From: Hyphomicrobium_A sp035517115
GTDB taxonomy: Bacteria > Pseudomonadota > Alphaproteobacteria > Rhizobiales > Hyphomicrobiaceae
NCBI GenBank assembly: GCA_035517115.1
Contig: DATIZL010000023.1
Span: 1 to 34,662, forward strand
Reading direction: 5' to 3'
DNA: 34,662 nucleotides
Position 1 is the first letter of the stretch, and each line of letters starts with the position of its first letter. Positions 15,844 through 23,849 of this stretch are shown here, in pieces. The notes under the pieces are model-generated. The model made no database searches and was not told the origin of the DNA. It worked only from the letters and a program-made list of their open reading frames with translations. Position numbers and translations under genes: made by a program.

Positions 15844-17670
15844 ATGCAGCTCAGAAACATCGCCATTATCGCCCACGTCGACCACGGCAAGACCACCCTC
15901 GTCGACGAGCTCCTGAAACAGTCCGGGTCGTTCCGCGAGGGCCAACGCGTGGCCGAGCGGGCGATGGACTCCAACGATCTGGAGCGTGAGCGCGGCATCA
16001 CCATCCTCGCCAAATGCACCTCGGTGGTGTGGAAGGGCGTGCGCATCAATATCGTCGATACGCCGGGCCACGCGGATTTCGGCGGCGAAGTCGAGCGCAT
16101 CCTCAACATGGTCGACGGCGTGGTCGTCCTGGTGGACGCAAGCGAGGGCCCGCTGCCACAGACCAAATTCGTGGTCTCCAAGGCCTTGAAGCGCGGACTT
16201 CGCCCGATTGTTGTCATCAACAAGATCGACCGCCCAGACGAGCGCCACCTCGATGTCTTGAACGAGATCTTCGATCTCTTCGCCAACCTCGACGCCAACG
16301 ACGAGCAGCTCGATTTCCCCGTGCTCTACGGCTCCGGCCGCGACGGCTGGATGGCCGCATCCCCCGAGGGACCCAAGGAGAATCTGGCCCCGCTGTTCGA
16401 CCTCGTGCTCTCGCATGTGCCGCCGCCCAAGGTCGAGCCTGGTCCCTTGCGCATGCTGGCGACAACGCTCGAGGCCGATCCGTATTTGGGACGCATCCTC
16501 ACGGGCCGCATTACCTCCGGCACGCTGCGCCCCAACCAGCAGCTCAAGGCGCTGCACTGGGACGGCAATCCCATCGAGACCTTTCGCGTGCAGAAGGTGC
16601 TGGGCTTCCGCGGGCTCGATCGCGTCCCTGTCGACGAGGCCGAGGCCGGCGATATCGTCGCCGTCGCCGGCATGAGCGAGGCGACCGTCGCCGACACGCT
16701 GTGCGATCCTTCGGTCGAGCAGCCGCTGCCGGCGCAGCCCGTCGATCCCCCGACGCTGTCGATGACCTTCCGCATCAATGACGGCCCGTTCGCCGGCCAG
16801 GAAGGCGACAAGGTGCAGAGCCGCGTCATCCTCGACCGGCTGATGAAGGAGGCCGAACGCAATATCGCAATCAGGGTAACGGTGTCGGAGGACAAGGACG
16901 CCTTCGACGTCGCTGGTCGCGGCGAGCTACAGCTCGGCATCCTGATCGAGAACATGCGCCGCGAGGGCTTCGAGCTCACCGTGTCGCGGCCCAAGGTCGT
17001 CATCAAGACCGATCCCGAGACGGGCGAGAAGCTAGAGCCGATCGAGGAGGTCATCATCGACGTCGATGAGGACTACACCGGTGTCGTCGTGCAGAAGCTC
17101 TCCGAGCGCAAAGGCGAGCTGTTGGAGATGAAGCCGTCGGGGGGCGGGCGCCAGCGTATGGTGTTCCACGTGCCGACGCGCGGGCTGCTTGGCTACCAGA
17201 GCGAACTCTTGTCCGACACGCGCGGCACGGCGGTTCTGAACAAGCTGTTCCACGCCTATGCCCCGTTCAAGGGCGAGATCGCCTCGCGCCGTACTGGCGT
17301 ACTTGTCTCCAACTCTGCCGGCGAGGCAGCGGCCTACGCGATCTTCAACCTGCAGGATCGCGGACCCTTCATGATCGGCCCGCAGACGCGCGTCTACGAG
17401 GGGATGATCGTGGGTGAGCACACGCGCGACAACGATCTCGAAGTAAATGTTGTAAAAGGAAAAAAGCTCACCAACATTCGCGCCTCGGGCAAGGACGAGA
17501 ACGTGCTGCTGACGCCTCCGATGAAGTTGACGCTCGAAAAGGCGATGGCCTACATCACCGATGACGAGCTCGTCGAGGTGACACCGAAGTCCATTCGCCT
17601 GCGCAAGCGCTGGCTCGACCCAAACATGCGCAAAAAGATGGAGCGCTCTCGCGATCGCGAGGTCGCGTAA
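15844..17670 (+). CDS. typA: Ribosome-associated GTPase TypA/BipA
   Basis: TypA is an EF-G-like translational GTPase used in ribosome assembly and stress or cold growth. The 608-residue protein begins MQLRNIAIIAHVDHGKTTLV, with G1. G2 lies in ERERGITILAKCT, G3 is DTPGHADFGGEV and G4 is NKIDR. EF-G-like domains and the BipA-specific C-terminal domain (SRRTGVLVS, RDNDLEVN, RLRKRWLD) follow. ATG at 15844 gives the canonical N-terminus even though no clear ribosome site precedes it. A GTG at 15802 would add 14 atypical residues. Confidence 0.97.
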   Translation: MQLRNIAIIAHVDHGKTTLVDELLKQSGSFREGQRVAERAMDSNDLERERGITILAKCTSVVWKGVRINIVDTPGHADFGGEVERILNMVDGVVVLVDASEGPLPQTKFVVSKALKRGLRPIVVINKIDRPDERHLDVLNEIFDLFANLDANDEQLDFPVLYGSGRDGWMAASPEGPKENLAPLFDLVLSHVPPPKVEPGPLRMLATTLEADPYLGRILTGRITSGTLRPNQQLKALHWDGNPIETFRVQKVLGFRGLDRVPVDEAEAGDIVAVAGMSEATVADTLCDPSVEQPLPAQPVDPPTLSMTFRINDGPFAGQEGDKVQSRVILDRLMKEAERNIAIRVTVSEDKDAFDVAGRGELQLGILIENMRREGFELTVSRPKVVIKTDPETGEKLEPIEEVIIDVDEDYTGVVVQKLSERKGELLEMKPSGGGRQRMVFHVPTRGLLGYQSELLSDTRGTAVLNKLFHAYAPFKGEIASRRTGVLVSNSAGEAAAYAIFNLQDRGPFMIGPQTRVYEGMIVGEHTRDNDLEVNVVKGKKLTNIRASGKDENVLLTPPMKLTLEKAMAYITDDELVEVTPKSIRLRKRWLDPNMRKKMERSRDREVA

Positions 17671-17689
17671 GCGCAAATTGGCGAGCCCC

Positions 17690-17708
17690 GCATGCCGCAT
17701 AGGCATGT
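17690..17708 (+). terminator. Short hairpin after typA (weak terminator candidate)
   Basis: CATGCC and GGCATG form a six-pair stem around GCATA, about 20 bases after the typA stop. The following tract (TTACTGTTAT) is only moderately T-rich, so termination is uncertain. Confidence 0.35.
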
Positions 17709-17752
17709 TACTGTTATATCGTTTCGCATAGATGGTGGAGAGGTGGCCGCTC

Positions 17753-18007
17753 ATGACCAGAACCTTGCTCGCCGTGCTCGCGGCTGCGCTTTGCAGCACG
17801 GCAGCACTCGCCGACGCCAAGCCGTCGGAGGATGAGGCCAAGAAGGTCAAGGCGGCGCTCACTGAATGGGGCTGCGAGGGCGGCACCATCGAGAAGGAGA
17901 GCGAGGCAACGGGCGTGTTTGAGGTCGACGATGCCAAGTGCAAAGGCGCGCAGTACGACATCAAGCTCGACAGCGCATTTAAGCTCATCAGCCTCAGCCG
18001 CGACTGA
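17753..18007 (+). CDS. Small exported PepSY-like protein
   Basis: The 84-residue precursor has a signal peptide (MTRTLLAVLAAALCSTAALA) cleaved before DAKP. The roughly 64-residue mature domain (EWGCEGGTIEKE, FEVDDAKCKGAQYDIKLD, FKLISL) resembles the PepSY_2 type of small periplasmic domain. Two cysteines could form a disulfide. PepSY domains are often proposed to inhibit or modulate peptidases, but no such role is shown here. ATG at 17753 follows GGAGAGG at a suitable distance, so the in-frame ATG at 17732 is unlikely. Confidence 0.8.
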   Translation: MTRTLLAVLAAALCSTAALADAKPSEDEAKKVKAALTEWGCEGGTIEKESEATGVFEVDDAKCKGAQYDIKLDSAFKLISLSRD

Positions 18008-18037
18008 CCGAGCGGAAGAGTTTCAGCGGTGAATATC

Positions 18038-18067
18038 TGCGCCGGCCGGTTCCGATCGGCCGGCGCA
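18038..18067 (+). terminator. Strong GC hairpin after the PepSY-like gene
   Basis: Perfect 11-base arms, TGCGCCGGCCG and CGGCCGGCGCA, are separated by an eight-base loop 31 bases after the stop codon. The downstream T content is poor (AGACTTT), so it may be a weak terminator or mRNA 3'-end stabiliser. Confidence 0.55.
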
Positions 18068-18125
18068 AGACTTTGAGGTCGCTGCGCGCACCTGCTAAGC
18101 ACGCCTGAGCTTCCGAGGCCCGCGC

Positions 18126-19466
18126 GTGTCATCCAAACGATCCGATCAAGGCCGCTTGAGCGTGACCGCCGACCTGAATTGGCCGGCCGGCATAACGCCC
18201 CCGCCCGAGTTTCAAACGGCGGTGGATTTCGCGCAGCATGAGGAGGGCCATCTCTTCGTCACGGGGCGCGCCGGCACGGGTAAATCGACACTTCTGCGCG
18301 CCATGCGCGAGATGATCACGCAAGAAGCGGTCGTGCTGGCGCCGACGGGCCTCGCGGCGGTGAACGTCGGTGGGCAGACGATCCATTCGTTCTTTGGCTT
18401 CCCGCCGCGGCTAATTCGTCCCGACGACATCCGCCGCAGCCGCAACGGCCGTCTCATGCGCCGCCTCAAGGCCATCATCATCGACGAGGTATCGATGGTG
18501 CGCTCTGACCTCATGTGGGCAATCGATCAGTCCTTGCGTACGAACCGCGGCCGCCCGCGTGAAGCCTTCGGCGGCGTGCGCCTGCTCCTCTTCGGCGATT
18601 TGCATCAGCTTCCCCCGGTCGTGCAGGGCGGCGAGGTCGCCGAGCATCTTGAAAGCGAGCATGGCGGCCCGTTCTTCTTCCAGGTGCCCTCGCTCATGGA
18701 TGGAGCGGGCACATCGCTTATCGAGCTCGAGCGCGTGTTCCGTCAGAACGACGAGACGCTTTTGGGCGTGCTCAACCGCGTGCGCGATGGCGAGGCGACC
18801 GAAGACGATCTTGCGATTCTGAATGAGCGGACGCATGCCATTCGAACCCTCGGCGAGGGCGATGCCTACGTCATCTTGACGCCAACCAATGCCGCCGCCC
18901 AGCGCATCAACATGGCCTACCTCGAGGCGCTGCCCGGCAACGTGACGCCGTATGAAGCGGGGATCTCGGGCGAATTCGGCGACAGCGCGCATCCGACGGA
19001 CGCCACCCTTCTGCTGAAGGTGGGCGCCAAGGTGATCCTATTGCGCAACGATCCGGACAAGCGCTGGGTCAACGGCTCCATCGCGCGCATCGCGCGCCTC
19101 GAGAAATCGCGCGTATGGATCGAGATCGACGGCAAGGTGCACGAGATCGAACCCGCATCCTGGGAGGCGCGGCGCTACGCGTTCGATCAGGCGGCCGAGA
19201 AGATCGAGGAGAAGGTGACCGGCACCTTCCGGCAATTCCCGTTGCGCCTCGCCTGGGCGCTCACCATCCACAAATCGCAGGGGCTCACGCTCGACCGCGT
19301 CTATATCGACCTAGGCCGGGGAACCTTTGCGCACGGGCAGGCGTACGTCGCTTTGTCGCGGTGCCGATCGCTCGAAGGCCTCGCGCTTGCCCGTCCTTTG
19401 AGGCCTTCGGACATCCTTTTCGACCGCTCGGCCATGAGCTACCGCGACAAATTCCCGCGTCTCTGA
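18126..19466 (+). CDS. Pif1/RecD-like SF1B DNA helicase, stand-alone
   Basis: The 446-residue protein shows the superfamily 1B helicase series. Walker A is GRAGTGKST (47-55), motif Ia lies in APTGLAAVNVGGQTIHSFF, and Walker B is IIDEVSMV. Motif III is LFGDLHQLPPV, motif V is WALTIHKSQGLTLDRVYIDL and motif VI is AYVALSRCRSLEGL. It is short for a helicase and has no added nuclease or RecD N-terminal domain. It fits the bacterial Pif1-like group, which may resolve G-quadruplex or stalled-fork DNA, though that is inferred. The start is GTG 18126, with a GAGG stretch upstream. No recBC neighbours are seen. Confidence 0.88.
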   Translation: MSSKRSDQGRLSVTADLNWPAGITPPPEFQTAVDFAQHEEGHLFVTGRAGTGKSTLLRAMREMITQEAVVLAPTGLAAVNVGGQTIHSFFGFPPRLIRPDDIRRSRNGRLMRRLKAIIIDEVSMVRSDLMWAIDQSLRTNRGRPREAFGGVRLLLFGDLHQLPPVVQGGEVAEHLESEHGGPFFFQVPSLMDGAGTSLIELERVFRQNDETLLGVLNRVRDGEATEDDLAILNERTHAIRTLGEGDAYVILTPTNAAAQRINMAYLEALPGNVTPYEAGISGEFGDSAHPTDATLLLKVGAKVILLRNDPDKRWVNGSIARIARLEKSRVWIEIDGKVHEIEPASWEARRYAFDQAAEKIEEKVTGTFRQFPLRLAWALTIHKSQGLTLDRVYIDLGRGTFAHGQAYVALSRCRSLEGLALARPLRPSDILFDRSAMSYRDKFPRL

Positions 19467-19548
19467 TTGCGCGGCGTCAATGTTGGAGGCTTCCCCCCGG
19501 CTTAGCGAGAGCATGCGGGGGATCGCCTTTAAGCCCTCGGGGACCTTA

Positions 19549-19602
19549 TTATTGCGTTGCAATAAGATTGATGTTGCAATGCACAAAAACTGAGGCTATA
19601 AG
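19549..19602 (+). promoter_or_regulatory. Phasin promoter with paired TGC-N3-GCA operator-like sites
   Basis: Two TGC-N3-GCA dyads lie 22 bases apart centre to centre, about two helical turns. The first is nested in perfect arms TTATTGC and GCAATAA (19549-19565) around GTT. The second spans 19575-19583. A promoter TTGCAA (19574-19579), 16-base gap, CTATAA (19596-19601) overlaps the second dyad at its -35 box. PhaR, the PHA-responsive repressor of phasin genes, is known in Paracoccus and Rhodobacter to bind TGC-N3-GCA-type sites, so PhaR control is a reasonable prediction. Confidence 0.6.
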
Positions 19603-19695
19603 GTTGAGGCCCACATGGCTCCCTCGAGCGAAATCCATTCTGCGACCAGACGAGCCGCCCGTCGCGTTTCACGCCCCTTTCACATGGAGACCGTC

Positions 19696-20151
19696 ATGAC
19701 CGATCAGTTCACCCGCCAGGCCCAAGATATGCTGGCCGCCGCCAAAGAGGCGCGCATTCCCGAGAACGTCCAGGCTTTCGCCGAGGACAGCGTGGCGAAG
19801 ACACGCGAGGCCTATTCCAAGATGAGCTCGGCCGCCAAGGACGGCGTCAAGGCTTTTCAGGAGATCGTGCTCGCCGCTCAAGCCGGCGCCAAGACCTTCG
19901 GCGAGAAGGTGCTGCACACTGCCACCGTCAATGCCGAGGCGGCTTTCGATGCCGCCGAGGCGATCGCGCGCGCCAAGACGGTGCCCGAGGTGGCGCGTCT
20001 CCAGGCCAGCTTCATCCAGCAGCAAATCGCCACCGCAAGCACGCAGACGAAAGAGTTCTTCGAGCTTTCGAACAAGATCGGCCGGCAGACGCTCGAGAGC
20101 ATGAATGCCGTCGCCAGCAAGACGTTCGACCAGATGAAGAACGTCGGCTGA
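19696..20151 (+). CDS. Phasin family protein (PHA granule-associated)
   Basis: The 151-residue protein is an almost entirely helical, Ala/Lys/Glu-rich, cysteine-free polypeptide matching the Phasin_2 pattern (QAFAEDSVAKTREAYSKM, then QASFIQQQ, then ELSNKIGRQTLE). Phasins coat polyhydroxyalkanoate granules in the cytoplasm and control their size and number. I chose ATG 19696 (MTDQFT) because GGAGA lies six bases before it. ATGs at 19684 and 19615 would add residues unlike phasins. It is a single-gene unit with its own promoter and a strong terminator. Confidence 0.92.
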   Translation: MTDQFTRQAQDMLAAAKEARIPENVQAFAEDSVAKTREAYSKMSSAAKDGVKAFQEIVLAAQAGAKTFGEKVLHTATVNAEAAFDAAEAIARAKTVPEVARLQASFIQQQIATASTQTKEFFELSNKIGRQTLESMNAVASKTFDQMKNVG

Positions 20152-20193
20152 GCATTCCGCTACTGAGCTGTACCATCAAAGCCGCACGCTTGA

Positions 20194-20225
20194 GGGAGCC
20201 CGCACGAGATGGCGGGCTCCCTTTT
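20194..20225 (+). terminator. Intrinsic terminator of the phasin gene
   Basis: Perfect 10-base arms GGGAGCCCGC and GCGGGCTCCC enclose an eight-base loop and are followed directly by TTTTAGTTTT. It lies 42 bases after the phasin stop. This is the clearest rho-independent terminator in the window. Confidence 0.92.
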
Positions 20226-20309
20226 AGTTTTCTGTGGCCCGAGTTTCGGCAAACTGTTACTTCCCAATAGGACAGAAAATCCGGGCCGGCTCCTCGGCCG
20301 GTCCGCTCA

Positions 20310-20834
20310 ATGCAAAGTCTTTCGATGCTGGGCGCGAGCGCACATTGCGAGATACGGCGGGGCAACCTCACGGATGCGCCGGCGCTGAGCGAGGTGTTTC
20401 GTCAGACTTGGAGCCAGACCTACCTCGGCATCATCCCGCAGTCGCACCTGGAGAGCATGATCCGCCGCCGCGGCTCCGATTGGTGGACGACGACGATCAA
20501 ATCCGGGAACGGCGTGCTCGTGCTGCAGGTCGGCGGTGAGGTTGCGGGCTACGCGACGCTGGGGGCTGCCCGCGTGCGCGGCGAGTACGAAGGCGAGATC
20601 TACGAGATTTACATCACACCCACGCATCAGGGCCTCGGCTTTGGTGAGCGCCTGTTCGAGGCGTGCCGGCATCAGCTCGACACACGTCAAATGTGCGGCC
20701 TCATCGTGTGGGCGCTCGCCGACAACACCATGGCCACCGATTTTTATTGGCGCCGCGGCGGGCGTCCCGTGGGCGTGGGCTTCGAGCGCTTCGGGTCGCG
20801 CAAGCTCAAGAAGATCGCCTACGCCTGGGATTGA
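20310..20834 (+). CDS. GNAT family N-acetyltransferase
   Basis: The 174-residue protein has the GNAT fold. It shows a beta-4 strand EIYEIYITPTHQ, then the acetyl-CoA pyrophosphate loop QGLGFGERLFEAC (motif A), then a C-terminal half with FYWRRGGRPVG. The substrate cannot be told from sequence. The start is uncertain: ATG 20310 and ATG 20325 are both in frame and neither has a strong ribosome site. It lies downstream of the phasin terminator and 176 bases before dapB, so it is probably transcribed separately. Confidence 0.88.
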   Translation: MQSLSMLGASAHCEIRRGNLTDAPALSEVFRQTWSQTYLGIIPQSHLESMIRRRGSDWWTTTIKSGNGVLVLQVGGEVAGYATLGAARVRGEYEGEIYEIYITPTHQGLGFGERLFEACRHQLDTRQMCGLIVWALADNTMATDFYWRRGGRPVGVGFERFGSRKLKKIAYAWD

Positions 20835-21010
20835 CCTTGGCAGTGGCCGCTCGGCTCCGCAACGAGCCCTCCCACCAACCGCCCCTCCAATCATTAGGCC
20901 TGCGTAGATTGTCCCCTTGGCAGCGCGGGGGTGCCTGACGGCGGTCTTCCTATCGGAGGGGTGCGTTGCTATACCCCGCCCACTCTTGCCGTTCGAACTC
21001 GAGGTTCCTG

Positions 21011-21808
21011 ATGAAGGTCGCCGTAATGGGGGTTGCCGGCCGGATGGGCCAGGAGCTCGTGCGCGCGGTCCGCTCGGTAGAGGGTTGCACGATCGCAGCC
21101 GCGGTCGAGCGGCCGGATTCTGCCGCCATCGGGAAGGACGTGGGCGTGCTGGCGGGTATTGGGCCGCTCGGCGTCACGGTCACCTCAGACGCGCTCGCGG
21201 CAATCGCCCGCTCGGAAGGAATCCTCGACTTCACGACGCCCAAGTCGACCGTGGAGTTCGCTGCGCTTGCCGCCAACGCCCGCATCGTTCACGTGATCGG
21301 CACCACTGGGCTCAAAGAAGCCGACGAGGCGCAGATTGCCGCCGCCGCGCGCCACGCGCCCATCGTTAAAGCCGGCAACATGAGCCTCGGCGTCAACCTG
21401 CTGGTGGCAGTGACGCGCCGCGTCGCCGAGGCACTGGATGAGGACTTCGACATCGAGATCGTGGAGATGCACCACAAGGACAAGGTCGACTCGCCCTCCG
21501 GTACGGCGCTCATGCTCGGCGCGGCCGCGGCGCAGGGGCGGGGCATCAATCTGGCGGAGCATTCCGCGCGCGCCCGCGACGGGCTCACGGGACCACGCCG
21601 TCGTGGCGACATCGGGTTCGCAAGCCTGCGCGGGGGGAGCGTCGTCGGCGACCACAGGGTGATCCTCGCCGGCCCCGGCGAACGCATCGAGCTTGCGCAT
21701 CTCGCCGGCGACCGCAGCATCTTTGCCCGCGGTGCGGTGAAGGCGCTGAAGTGGGGCCACGGACGCCCGCCGGGCCTCTATTCCATGGCCGACGTGCTGG
21801 GCCTCTAG
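21011..21808 (+). CDS. dapB: 4-hydroxy-tetrahydrodipicolinate reductase
   Basis: DapB reduces hydroxytetrahydrodipicolinate in lysine and diaminopimelate synthesis. The 265-residue protein has the NAD(P)H motif GVAGRMG (7-13) and the GTTGL loop. The catalytic signature EMHHKDKVDSPSGTA holds the proton donor H154 and K158. The SLRGGSVVGDH and GERIELAHLAGDR segments complete the family pattern. ATG at 21011 has GAGG six bases upstream. It is followed after 44 bases by gpmA, a neighbour typical of rhizobia. Confidence 0.97.
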   Translation: MKVAVMGVAGRMGQELVRAVRSVEGCTIAAAVERPDSAAIGKDVGVLAGIGPLGVTVTSDALAAIARSEGILDFTTPKSTVEFAALAANARIVHVIGTTGLKEADEAQIAAAARHAPIVKAGNMSLGVNLLVAVTRRVAEALDEDFDIEIVEMHHKDKVDSPSGTALMLGAAAAQGRGINLAEHSARARDGLTGPRRRGDIGFASLRGGSVVGDHRVILAGPGERIELAHLAGDRSIFARGAVKALKWGHGRPPGLYSMADVLGL

Positions 21809-21852
21809 CGCTGGAGACCGAACGCGTGGCCCCAAAGGACGACCGCAGTCAC

Positions 21853-22500
21853 ATGCTCGTGCTGATCAGGCACGGTGAGAGCGAGTGGAACCGCCGCAAT
21901 CTTTTCACCGGCTGGCACAATCCGGACCTCTCCGAGAAAGGCTTGATCGAGGCGATCGTTGCGGCGCGTCTACTCAAAGGCGCAGGCATACACTTCGACG
22001 CCGCCTACACCAGCGTCTTGAAGCGAGCCCAGCGCACGCTCGACATCATCCTGTCGGAGATCGGTCAGCCGGACCTCGAGATTACCTGCAGCCAGGCGCT
22101 CAACGAGCGCCACTACGGCGATCTCTGCGGCCTCAACAAGGACGAGGCGCGGGCGCGCTGGGGAGAGGAGCAGGTGCAGCTCTGGCGCCGCAGTTACGAC
22201 GTGCCCCCACCGGGCGGCGAGAGCCTGCAGGATACGGCCGAGCGGGTGATCCCCTACTACAGGGAGGTGATCTGGCCCGCGCTAGAGTCCGGCAAGAATG
22301 TGATCGTGTCGGCCCATGGCAACTCCCTGCGGGCGCTGATCATGGAGATCGAGGGGTTGACTGCGGACGAGATCCTCGACCGCGAGCTGGCAACGGGGGC
22401 CCCGATCATCTACCGGCTCGACGGGGCTGGCGCCGTCATCGAGCGCAAGGATCTCTTGCCCCGGCGCAGCCTCGAAGCGCCGCCCGAGGACATCCTTTGA
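21853..22500 (+). CDS. gpmA: 2,3-bisphosphoglycerate-dependent phosphoglycerate mutase
   Basis: This cytoplasmic enzyme interconverts 3- and 2-phosphoglycerate in glycolysis and gluconeogenesis. The 215-residue protein has the phosphohistidine motif RHGESEWN (H7), the FTGWHNPDLSEKG segment, E85 in ALNERHYGDLCGLNK, and the second catalytic histidine H155 in VSAHGNSLRAL. ATG at 21853 gives the family start. GTG at 21826 (adding nine residues, with GGAGA upstream) is a fair alternative. It follows dapB closely and is probably cotranscribed. Confidence 0.96.
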   Translation: MLVLIRHGESEWNRRNLFTGWHNPDLSEKGLIEAIVAARLLKGAGIHFDAAYTSVLKRAQRTLDIILSEIGQPDLEITCSQALNERHYGDLCGLNKDEARARWGEEQVQLWRRSYDVPPPGGESLQDTAERVIPYYREVIWPALESGKNVIVSAHGNSLRALIMEIEGLTADEILDRELATGAPIIYRLDGAGAVIERKDLLPRRSLEAPPEDIL

Positions 22501-22618
22501 GCAGAACCGCTCGCGGCCCCTCTTGCTCGAACGGGTGAGCGCGCCGCGCGCTTGCCGGAAGGCCGTCTGGCCGTTAGCACTGTCGCCCGGCCCCCAACCC
22601 CACCAACGAGACCACCCA

Positions 22619-23734
22619 ATGACCACGCATCGCCTGCTGCTGCTGCCCGGAGATGGGATTGGCGTCGAGACCGTTGCCGAGGTTGAACGCGTCATCGCGT
22701 TTTTCAACAAGAGGGCGAAGGGCGTCAAGTTCGAAACCGAAAGCGACCTCGTGGGCGGCGCGGCCTACGACAAGCATGGTGTCGCCATCACCGACGCGGT
22801 CATGGAGAAGGCCCATAAGGCGGACGCGGTCATCTTCGGCGCCGTCGGCGGACCCAAGTGGGACAAGGTGGCCTATGCGGTGCGCCCCGAGGCCGGGCTG
22901 CTGCGCCTGCGCAAGGATTTGGGCCTCTTCGCCAACCTCCGCCCCGCCATCTGCTACCCGGCGCTCGCGGATGCCTCCTCGCTCAAGCGCGAGCTCGTCG
23001 AAGGCCTCGACATCATGATCGTGCGTGAGCTGACGGGCGGCGTGTATTTCGGCGAGCCCAAGGAGATCGTCACGCTCGAGAACGGCGAGAAGCGTGCGGT
23101 CGACACCCAGGTCTATTCGACGCACGAGATCGATCGCATCGCCCGCGTCGCCTTCGACCTCGCCCGCAAGCGCAGGAACAAGGTCCACTCCGCGGAGAAG
23201 CGTAACGTCATGAAGACGGGCGTGCTGTGGAACGAGGTGGTGACGGCCACGCACAAGGCCTATGCGCCCGACGTGGAGCTCAACCACATCCTCGCCGACA
23301 ACTGCGCCATGCAGCTTATCCGCAATCCCAAGCAGTTTGACGTCATCGTCACCGACAACCTGTTCGGCGACGTGCTCTCAGATGAGGCGGCGATGGCGAC
23401 GGGCTCCCTCGGGATGCTCGCCTCCGCCTCGCTCGGCGCACCCGACGCCAAGACCGGGCGGCGCAAAGCCCTCTACGAGCCCGTGCACGGGTCCGCGCCC
23501 GATATCGCGGGAAAGGGCCTCGCCAATCCCATCGCGACTATCGCCTCCTTCGGCATGGCGCTGCGCTACTCCTTCGACATGCGCGCTGAGGCCGGCCTCT
23601 TGGACAAAGCTATCGCCAATGCGCTCGCGGCTGGCCTGCGCACCGCCGATATCATGCAGCCGGGGATGCGCAAGGTGGGCACGGCCGAGATGGGCGCGGC
23701 AATCGTCGCCGAGCTCGCTAAGCTCGCGACTTAG
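22619..23734 (+). CDS. leuB: 3-isopropylmalate dehydrogenase
   Basis: LeuB oxidatively decarboxylates 3-isopropylmalate with NAD+ in leucine synthesis. The 371-residue protein shows LLLLPGDGIGVE at the start, RPEAGLLRLRKDLGLFANLRP, and the metal-binding DNLFGDVLSDEAAMATGSLGM. The NAD-binding YEPVHGSAPDIAGKGLANP is also present. ATG 22619 gives the family N-terminus, although the ribosome site is weak. It is far from leuC (8568) and leuD (5510), on the opposite strand, and next to asd, an arrangement common in Hyphomicrobiales. Confidence 0.98.
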   Translation: MTTHRLLLLPGDGIGVETVAEVERVIAFFNKRAKGVKFETESDLVGGAAYDKHGVAITDAVMEKAHKADAVIFGAVGGPKWDKVAYAVRPEAGLLRLRKDLGLFANLRPAICYPALADASSLKRELVEGLDIMIVRELTGGVYFGEPKEIVTLENGEKRAVDTQVYSTHEIDRIARVAFDLARKRRNKVHSAEKRNVMKTGVLWNEVVTATHKAYAPDVELNHILADNCAMQLIRNPKQFDVIVTDNLFGDVLSDEAAMATGSLGMLASASLGAPDAKTGRRKALYEPVHGSAPDIAGKGLANPIATIASFGMALRYSFDMRAEAGLLDKAIANALAAGLRTADIMQPGMRKVGTAEMGAAIVAELAKLAT

Positions 23735-23849
23735 GGGCCCGCGTGGCGCGGCCCTTGGCAACACCCCTTGCAAGCCGGAGCCACGCCGCGTAAGTGAGCC
23801 AGCGCATCTGCGGCATCCGCCGCAACCGCTCGGGAAATCGGGACTGACG

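Noticed and set aside
23735..23770. GC-rich imperfect hairpin after leuB as a terminator
   Set aside because: The stem needs a bulge and there is no T-run.
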